64,000 nt of DNA from Armadillidium nasatum (taxonomy: Eukaryota > Arthropoda > Malacostraca > Isopoda > Armadillidiidae): positions 177,910 through 241,909 of the forward strand of contig SEYY01000958.1 in the NCBI GenBank assembly GCA_009176605.1, given 5' to 3'. How positions within the stretch are numbered: the first letter of the stretch is position 1; every line of letters begins with the position of its first letter. The position numbers and the translations under genes are program-made. Below are positions 54,517 to 64,000 of this stretch, in pieces. The notes beneath the pieces were generated by a model that was not told the DNA's origin, did no database searches, and saw only the letters and a list, made by a program, of their open reading frames with translations.

Positions 54517-55830
54517 TCAAGGTAGAGTAGAGATGTCCCAGAAGATTCTGGGGCGAGAATTAGAAGGACAGAGTAACAGGAAGTGTGACACGGTCTCCGG
54601 GGCCTCTCCGCATCTGGTACAAGTGGGAGATGTTGTCTGGTTTATATTGTATTTTGTGTTTGGATGGTGCCCACATCTCAACCTTGATAGGGAGATTTGT
54701 GAGTGTCTTGGAAGGTTGTTGAAGTCGGGATTTATTTCGGGAGGGTGTGTGTTAAGAATGTTGTTTGGTGGTCTGTTTGTCAAGTAGGAATGGGTTAGTT
54801 GAGTATGAATATGTTTGGTTATTGTGGTATTGGGGGGATGGGGGGGATGTGATTTAGGATTGGTTTGTAGAAGGTAGCTGTGGATGATGGTGGTTGTTTT
54901 AGTCTGTGTTCGGTTGGATGTAGGAGAGTTTGGTGGCATGGGTGTGTGGGTAGAAGGGTTTTTGCATAGAATTAAGTGCCTATCATTTCGAGGTGGTTAT
55001 TTAAAGGTAATATTTTGGTTTCATTATGTAAATGTTGTTGAGGGGTTGTGGGTGTGCATCTGGTAATTCTGCGAAGTGCTCTATTTTGTGTTATTTGAAG
55101 TTTCTTTAGGTTTTGTTTGGAGAGCATTGGGTGCCAGACAGGGGAGGCATAGTTGATGGTAGGGCGAATAAATTGTTTGTAGATGGAAATTGAGGTTTGT
55201 ATGTTGTTGTTAATGTCTGTGTTGGCCACTGTTTTGAGAATGTTGAGTTTTCTGTTTGCGGCTGTTGTGGTGTTTTGGATGTGTTTGGTGAAGGTGAGGT
55301 GGGTGTCGAAGGTTAGGCCGAGAATTTTTGGAGTTTTGTTGAGGGGTATGGGTGTGTTATTTAGAAGAACTTGTGGGTGGGTGTTGGATAGGTGTCGGTC
55401 TGTTGTTATGAGGGTTATGGAGGATTTGTTTGGGGATGCCGTCATCCGGTTTTCTGTTAGCCATGTTTGAATTTGTGTTAAGTAATTTTGTGATTGTTGT
55501 TGCGGTATCGAGATTTTCGTGGGTGGTGGCAATAGTTATATCGTCGGCGTATGATGTAATGTAGGTGTGTGTTGGTGAGTGCTGTGGTGGTGGAGTGGTT
55601 GGGTTTAAAACCGTGTTGGAAGCTTTGTAGTGGGATGAATTGGAGGATAGAATTTAGTATTAGTTTTTCAAGTAGTTTTGAGATTGTGGATATGAGGGAG
55701 ATTGGGCGATATGAAGAGGGGTTTGATGGGTTTTTGCCCGGTTTTAGTTTAGGTATGATTAGTGCTTTTTTCCATTGGGGAGGGATATAGTTGAGTTGGA
55801 TGGATTTATTGAAGATGGTGGTTAGGTACG
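54517..55830 (-). pseudogene. LINE B reverse transcriptase end and Cys/His tail
   Basis: Covers the second half of the RT and what follows. It has a palm block around PPQWKKALIIPKLKPGKNPS (about 55725-55785), HGFKPNHSTTTAL near 55600 and the YADD box at 55540-55551. The thumb-like region reads ILGLTFDTHLTFTKHI near 55285-55325. The zinc-knuckle-like tail is C-x2-C-...-H-x4-C (CTRC...HFLLLC). At least three frame changes separate these parts. In related I/jockey elements the tail binds nucleic acid. No RNase H domain is seen between the thumb and the tail. Confidence 0.75.
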
Positions 55831-56215
55831 TGGTTGGATAGGTGCTTTAGGTGTATGTTTGATATGTTGTCAGGTACTGTTTCTGGAGAGTTTTTTATGG
55901 TGTTTTGTGTGTTTGTGGGAGTGATGAAGATTAAGTTTTTTGGTTGTTGTGTAGTTTTTTCAGTTTTCTGATTATCTTTCTGTTTTGGGGGTGAGTGGAT
56001 AAGTGGCTTTGTTTAGCAATGTGTGGCCAGTAAGTTGATATGTTGTATGGGGGTCAGTGGGGTTTGTGTTGTATTATTTGTTAATGTTTCATGTGTGGGT
56101 GGTGAGTTGATTTTTGCATTATGAAATGTATGGATTGTTTTCCAAAGACGTTTGCTGTTAGTGTTGTCCAAGTTTTTGACGAGGAAGCTTTGGTAGTTGT
56201 TAGTTGAGAGAGTTT

Positions 56216-56821
56216 TTATTTGAATTCATATTTGGTATTTAGGTTTTCTATTTGTGTTTTGGTGTGTTGTGTGGGGTTGTTTTGGAGTTTAAGAGCGTTC
56301 CTTTGTTTTATGAGAGAAGTGATTTCGGGAGTAAGGTTTGGTTTGTATTTTTTAATGTGACCTTTTGGGATGAAGAGGTTGGCCGCTTTCTGGATTGTGA
56401 GGGTGAGATGTTTGATTGCTGATTTGAGGGAAGATAGGTTGGTAATTTCGTTTGTTGTGAGGTTTTCATCTATGTAGTTGGTGAAACTGGTCCAGTTTGC
56501 TTTTTTGTAGTTGGTAAATGTAGTTTTAGATTTGTATGTGGGTTTGTTTTTAATGTGGTATTTTATAATTATTGGTAGGTGGTCGGAGTTTAGATCGGTT
56601 TCTGTGGTCCATTGTAGGAAAGGGTGAATGTTTGAGGAGCAGAAAGTGATGTCTGGTGATGTGGGGGATTGGTTGATTTGCGGGGGGATTCTGGTGTGGA
56701 GGTTTTTGTTGTTAAGGATGTTGAGATGTTCCAAGTGGGTGATAATGTGGTTTCCTCTTGAGTCGGGGTCTTGGTTTTTGTACCAAGTCGGGTGGTGGGC
56801 GTTGAAGTCTCCGCATATCAA
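56216..56821 (-). pseudogene. LINE B APE-type endonuclease, C-terminal half
   Basis: A 201-codon open frame starting MICGDFNAHHPTWYKNQDPD, containing the catalytic GDFNAHH block. It continues through SPDITFCSS (Asp of the S-P-D-I motif) and LNSDHLPIIIKY (final SDH catalytic dyad). A Lys/Asn-rich linker to the RT follows (LTPEITSLIKQRNALKLQ). These are the last three metal and catalytic motifs of the APE endonuclease that nicks the target DNA. The N-terminal half lies upstream in other frames. The initial Met is internal. Confidence 0.8.
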
Positions 56822-57191
56822 GAGATTTGGGAGATTTGTTATTGTGGTGAGGTTATGGTGAGTAATTTATAGGACAGTGTGTGGATGTTTGGTGAGGTAT
56901 GTATAGATTTATTATGTTGTGCGTTGTTTTGTTTATTGTTATTGAGAAGGTTTGAATTTTAGATGTGTTGTCAGTTTGTGTGTTAGCATGTTGAGAGGAT
57001 GTGTTGGAGTAAGTTTATAGAGTTGTGAATGAGGGTTAGTAGTGAGTGGCTGTTGGGTGTGTGATGAGAGTAGATGGAGTCATATTTGTAGAAAGTTGGG
57101 GGAATTGGTTTATTGGTAGGTGGGCTTCTTGTATTAGTGCTATGTGGATGTTGTGTTTGTGTAGGAATGCTTCTAGTTCTTGGTGTTTATT

Positions 57192-57857
<666 letters not shown>

Positions 57858-58109
57858 TTATTATTATGACAAACCCTGGGATCTTATTAAACATAGTGTG
57901 CTTGGCAAATCATGTTTAATGAACCTATGTCACGAAATGCCCTGTTGAAGAGTTACATCCCATACACTCCATGTTGAGGTAGATACAAAAGATACTGATA
58001 TACCCATATTTTAAATTATTTATTGCATAAAAAATAACCATAGATAGTTCAACATCCCAGTCCAAATTATTGTATGTGTTCAAAATGTGAACCTTCTGAC
58101 ATAATGCAG

Positions 58110-58265
58110 GCTTTTACACATCTCTTTATGGAGTACGTTCAATACTGTCCAGAGTCACAGCGTGGCAACTGGCAAGGATTCTGGAACAGAACAGTCGATT
58201 TCTTGCAGCATCCTGGAGAATACCCACCTTCCTCTCCGGGATATGAACAATACAGACCATCCTTG
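58110..58265 (+). CDS. candidate unassigned exon, 52 codons, phase 0-0
   Basis: An open stretch exactly 156 bp long lies between an acceptor-like sequence (TTCTGAC branch-like word, then ATGCAG ending at 58109) and a donor-like GTGAGT at 58266. It encodes FMEYVQYCPESQRGNWQGFW and, further on, FLQHPGEYPPSSPGYEQYRP. The composition is GC-richer than the flanks and rich in Trp, Tyr and Pro, unlike random AT-rich DNA. I do not recognise the protein. It could be a host exon, possibly of the same gene as the Par-3 exon, a captured exon, or the remnant of an unknown transposon. It lies just upstream of LINE A9 at 58395. 57858-58109 and 58266-58394 hold nothing else recognisable. Confidence 0.4.
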
Positions 58266-59833
58266 GTGAGTTGTGGAGCGGTTTGATGTACCCACTTTCA
58301 AGCACCCACTAAAGTATAAGTGCAAAGGTCGTGTGATGGGGTTGTCATCTATTAGGAAATGTGGTCAGATTCAATCTTGCTACCTAACGACTGTTCCCTT
58401 TCGCACATTCATATGTAAGTAGTGTGGGAGGGAAGTAGCGCTCCCGAGGTGATGAGATTATCTCCATAGGATATATGGGATGTTAAGGGTACTTCCCATC
58501 TTATCCTGGTGCCCAAGGTTACGAATGTGGAAAGAAAGAATGAAAGAATGTGGAGATGAGCAAGAAAAGGTTACACACCTTTTCTTGCTCATTTCCACAT
58601 TCTTTCACACATAGTAGGCTCTGCTTTCATACAAAAAAATATTTTCAATAACACATCCTATTAAAAAAAAATAATTAAGGCGTCTTCAGCATCAGCCTAG
58701 GAGAATCCAAGAGGAGCTGATTCCAAAGACAGCTCCTCATCCACCCCTTCCCTCATCACTACTTGGGAGCTGGTGACCTCCAATGATGGGGTTGGTACCA
58801 CCATGAATTTGCAGTTGACAGTTCCGGATGCACAGTATGTTTTTTTCATTAATTTCTGCAACATTCGCGGTCTTCAATCCAATTTCCACTTTGTTGAACA
58901 CATCACCTCTCTTATTCTTGACCAAAACTCAGGTGTCTGAGCATTATGACAGCTAACCCTACTCTGATTCCTCATATTGTCTTTATCAATTTTCAGCCAA
59001 AGGTTATTGTTGAGGATACTTATGTAACGATGTTGTTTGTTCACCTATCTCTAATTTGGAGTCATCTGAATTTTCCACCTTGTGGCTTAGGCTTTCTTCT
59101 GTTTATTTATCTCAATATCTACTGACTATCTTAAATTCTTCGACTATCCAAACTCCACAATAGAGCACATTCTCTTTTTTATTTTAGCTGAAATCATCAT
59201 ATTAGGTGATTTCAATGTTTACCACCGCCTATGGCTTTCTTCTAATTCTCATGATACAGTTGGTGAACAAGACTTCAATTTCGCTATTGGGTCATTCCAA
59301 GTCACTTCAACCGACAAAAAAACCCTGACCCCTTTCGATTTGTATAAAAAGTGGCACACTAACAGATATTGTTGAGAAAATATGAATGGCGTTTATTGCA
59401 GGTCTCTAGCTCATACGGTTCAGAAAATATGACCTTTGAAACTTTGGTCAAAAATGTCAATTTTCAGAGAGTAGTCCGAGGTCAAAATACAATATCTCGG
59501 CTTCTATGGCACTTAGAAGCATCGTGTAAAGACCATTTAAAAGATCTTGAATAGCGGTACAACATTTATTTAGATGATTTTGACCTCGGAGGTCAAATAA
59601 AAAATTTGACCTATTTGGACCTTGACCTTGAAAAAAAACGTCGTCATCGATTTTTTTCAAACTTTGCTGAATTATTGTTATATATGTATATTTTAATTTT
59701 TTTAATGAATTATTTTTGGTTTTGGCTTGGTTTAGAAAATATAAGCAATTTAATAAGTACAAATATCACATTTTTCACTTTTTTGCGATTTTTATCTCAT
59801 TCAATGTATAGTTCCAACATTTCCATTTCTCTT

Positions 59834-59956
<123 letters not shown>

Positions 59957-60761
59957 AGGGGCTCGCTGCTGCCGAGTATATTTTTCTCGTTTCAGATTGC
60001 ATGGAGTATTCTCTGAGGAATATAGTCTTACCTGCTTGTTGCTTTGCTGTTATGCTGTTTGATTTTGACTGTGCTTGGGATCCACAATATTAATGTGCAT
60101 GTGCCATGTCCTAGACTGGAGAGCGTGAAGGGAGATTGATATTAACATGTTTATTTGTTTAGATACGTTAATGTTATTCTTCTATGTTAAATTTATTTTT
60201 ATTATTATTATTATTTATTGAGTGCACTTGTGCTAATGAAAAGTCTTATGAGCTATTGTTCCCATTTCGGGCAATAATTAAAAACAGGTTATTCTTATTC
60301 AAGAAGGCATATTACCCTTTCAAGAGTAGGTTATATTCTTTGTGTTTTTATTATTATTATTATTAATTCATTATATATTTTTAGATCATTTAAACTGAGG
60401 TGAGGCACTGGGGTAATTATTTATAATTCTCACAGGTGCCGGTCTAGGGCCTTATTGCCTAGTGCTAATCTGGAGTTATAATCTCTATACCTATCAGGTA
60501 GAAAATATAGATAAGAGACCTTAATGGTTTTTGAGATTATCATATATTTTTTTTTTTTATAAAATTTTAATATTTAATATTCACTTTGGGAAAAGAAAAT
60601 ATGTCAGTAGTGTGATAAATTTCACAGTAAAACGTTTTCCACTTTCAAATCTTTGGTTGTTTTAAACCATTACTCTTTTTTTTTCTTTATTTTGTGTATA
60701 TAAAGAGGCTATCCTGTGTACTGTGAACTATAGATAATTTTATGTGAACATTGTAAGTGTA

Positions 60762-60917
<156 letters not shown>

Positions 60918-61058
60918 TACACTTACAATATTCACATAAAATTATCTATAGTTCACAGTACACAAGATAGCCTCTTTATATACACAAAATAAAGAGAAAA
61001 AAAGAGTAATGGTTTAAAACAACCAAAGATTTGAAAGTGGAAAATGTTTTACTGTGAA

Positions 61059-61093
<35 letters not shown>

Positions 61094-61333
61094 TAAATTT
61101 AACATAGAAGAATAACATTAACGTATCTAAACAAATAAACATGTTAACATCAATCTCCCTTCACGCTCTCCAGTCTAGGACATGGCACATGCACATTAAT
61201 ATTGTGGATCCCAAGCACAGTCAAAATCAAACAGCATAACAGCAAAGCAACAAGCAGGTAAGACTATATTCCTCAGAGAATACTCCATGCAATCTGAAAT
61301 GAGAAAAATATACTCGGCAGCAGCCAGCCCCTT

Positions 61334-61447
<114 letters not shown>

Positions 61448-64000
61448 AAGAGAAATGGAAATGTTGGAACTATACATTGAATGAGATAAAAATCGCAAAA
61501 AAGTGAAAAATGTGATATTTGTACTTATTAAATTGCTTATATTTTCTAAACCAAGCCAAAACCAAAAATAATTCATTAAAAAAATTAAAATATACATATA
61601 TAACAATAATTCAGCAAAGTTTGAAAAAAATCGAAGATGACGTTTTTTTTTCAAGGTCAAGGTCACCAATAGGTCAAAATTTTTATTTGACCTCCGAGGT
61701 CAAAATCATCTAAATAAATGTTGTTCCGCTATTCAAGATCTTTTAAATGGTCTTTACACGATGCTTCTAAGTGCCATAGAAGCCGAGATATTGTATTTTG
61801 ACCTCGGACTACTCTCTGAAAATTGACATTTTTGACCAAAGTTTCAAAGGTCATATCTTCTGAACCGTATGAGCTAGAGACCTGCAATAAACGCCATTCA
61901 TATTTTCTCAACAAGATCTGTTAGTGTGCCATTTTTCATAAAAATCGAAAGGGGTCACGGAAAAAAATTGCCAAATTTTGGTTGAAGTGACTTGGAATGA
62001 CCCTATTGTAAACGACCTCGAGCAGTTGGTGCTGCTCCCAACTCGTATCCCTGATCTTGGAGATAAACCCAACATTCTAGGCCTTTTTCTAACTTCTAAT
62101 CCTTCTTATACTTTTAATCTCTTTTCTCCTCTGGGTTCCTCCGGTCACCTTCTTATCTCTGTATCCTCTTCTAGCTCTTCAGGTTTTCCACAGGAAAGAC
62201 CTCCTTCTATTGAAAGGAAACGTTTGTGGCATTTCGGTGCCGCAAGCTGGTCGGACTTGCGGTCGTACGTCTTCGATTTCCCTTGGAATGGTTATTGCAT
62301 CCGTGAGAGGGATCCCTCGAAGTGTGCAGAACGCATTACCGAGGTGATTCTCTCTGGCATGGAGTCTTACATTCCATATTCTTTTCCTTCTACTAAACCT
62401 AACAAACCTTGATTTATCTCTGCTTGTTATAGAGCTATTCACTGCAGAGATGCTGTCTTCAGTTATTACCGTCGTCTTCAAAGTACAGAAACTCATGCAA
62501 TTTATATTTCATCCCCGAATCGGGCAAAATCTATCTTTCGTAACCAAAAACTGTTTTATCCAATAATAAAATTTCTGGTTCTTCTTCCTCACCCTCTTTC
62601 TGGCATTTTGCAATAAAATGTCATCCTTAAATTTGCTTCTTCCTCTTCCCCTCTTCTAGTGCCTTCCGAAGTCACAACTGTTGCTTTACGTTCTTCTAAA
62701 TCTGAACTCTCAAACTTTTGCCTCTGATTCATCCTTAAACAATTCCGGAGCTATTCCTCCTCCTTCAACTCCTCCAACTCATTTATGCCTAATATTATCA
62801 CTTCTAAAGAAGACATTTATGCTCTAACTGAGCTTAATACTAAGAAGATGTATGGTCCTGATGGTATTCCACGTGTGTTCCTTGAAACTTGTGCTTCCGA
62901 TCTTGCACCCTGCCTTGGTAAACAATTTCATCTGTCTCTCTACTTCCATCTTCCCTTCTTGCTGGAAACTTGCGAGTCATTCAGCCTGTGCCGAAGGGGG
63001 ATCCTTTTCAACACTCCAACTATCAGCCCATTTCTTTGACCTCCGTTTATTCCAAAGTTTAAATATCTATACCTAAAAGGAAGATTTGGAAACACCTCAA
63101 TTCTTCTAATTTTATATCTGATCGCCAATATGGCTTTCGTAAGAAAAGCTCTACTGGTGACATTCTTTTCCTTCTCTCTGTCTCATGGTCTTTCGCTCTT
63201 CAGCATTTCTGTGAATCTCTATTGAAATCCGTCGATAGAGTCTGGCACAAAGCTTTGATTTCTTAACTTTCCTCTTTCGGTATCTATCCTTCTCCACCCT
63301 TTCTGGTTGTTCTGTAGCAGCTGTTGTGAAAGGCCACCATCCATCCTTTAAATTTATTAATAATGGTGTTCCACTGGCTTCTGTCCTATCCCCAACACTT
63401 TTTCTACTTTTCATTAATGACCTTCTCTATGTTACTTCATCTCCTATCCACTCCTTTGCTGATGACTCCACTCTTCATTACTCTTTCCAATTTGAAAGAC
63501 GTCCCTCCCAACATCAGTTAATAGACTTGAGGAGGGTAACCATTTAACAACTAACCTTTGATCTTACACATATTTCAAATTTGGGTAGAGAAAACATGGT
63601 TGTTTTCAGTTCTTCAAAAAGTCTGTTCCTCCATCTCTCTACTCAACACAATCTTCCACACAACTATGATATCTTTTCTGAAAGCACACAAATCAAACCT
63701 TTATCAGTTTTTAATATTTTCTGTTTATCTTTTTCTCGTGATCCTTCTTGGAAAGATCACATTTCTTGTTCTAAACAAACTTCTAAGATCTTGGGTGTGT
63801 TGAGGCGCCTTTGTAATTTCTTTTTGATACCCCAATTTCCTTCTCTATATAGGGGTGTTGTTCACCCCTGTATGGAGTATGCTTCATGCATCTGGGGTGG
63901 TTCCACTCATAACAGCTCTCCTTGAGAAGGTGGAGTCTTGGGCTTTTTTGTCTCATTAACTCTCCCGCTCTCACTGCCAATTAAATTGTGTAACTCCTTC

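Noticed and set aside
54452-56861. Val/Gly/Leu-rich plus-strand frames
   Set aside because: Antisense shadows of LINE B. The minus strand carries the endonuclease and RT motifs.

Overview
The window is eukaryotic, AT-rich, intron-like DNA dominated by transposable elements. Non-LTR retrotransposon (LINE) families, hAT DNA transposons with BED fingers, a BEL/Pao element and very frequent (TA)n tracts suggest an arthropod, possibly a crustacean. That placement is an inference from element types; no marker gene fixes the species. The only recognised host coding sequence is one exon of the polarity scaffold Par-3 (bazooka/PARD3) on the + strand at 41356-41497. A second exon-like block at 58110-58265 is unassigned. 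Most of the window is therefore probably intronic or intergenic DNA filled by successive insertions.

Layout. 1-5353: part of a hAT element carrying LINE copy A1, a GCGGAT-type tandem array, an RTE-like LINE fragment and a 100-N gap. 5454-13023: a BEL/Pao gag fossil, quiet AT-rich DNA, hAT-like debris and a tRNA-derived SINE. 13140-21281: LINE A2, then a hAT element (H1) carrying LINE A3; the A3/H1 segment is a large inverted copy of 1-3246. 21640-28145: decayed LINE A4, a Ty3/gypsy fossil, an SGNH-esterase LINE fragment and a small inverted duplication split by a second H1 hAT. 29273-33332: a Tc1/mariner-like element and LINE fragments. 33427-41245: a BEL/Pao fossil with two recognisable LTRs, one carrying a 607-bp MITE. 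41356-46164: the Par-3 exon, LINE A7 and a hAT (H2) with exact 8-bp target duplications. 46300-51372: LINE A8 interrupted by a better preserved LINE (family C). 54413-57739: LINE family B, with a PHD-like finger and a 2A ribosome-skipping motif. 58395-64000: LINE A9, interrupted by a 2.7-kb palindromic element with a 6-bp target duplication.

Two large-scale patterns stand out. First, about 26 (TA)n tracts of roughly 90-220 bp occur, and six LINE segments from three unrelated families have such a tract flush at both ends. This suggests either insertion into (TA)n or assembly joins at (TA)n. Second, inverted duplications recur at three scales: 3.2-kb arms 14.5 kb apart, 150-bp arms, and a fully palindromic element. 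No CRISPR array, rRNA gene, bacterial operon or intact host gene is present. All coordinates were read by eye without alignment software, so element edges are usually good to about 10-30 bases unless a target duplication fixes them.
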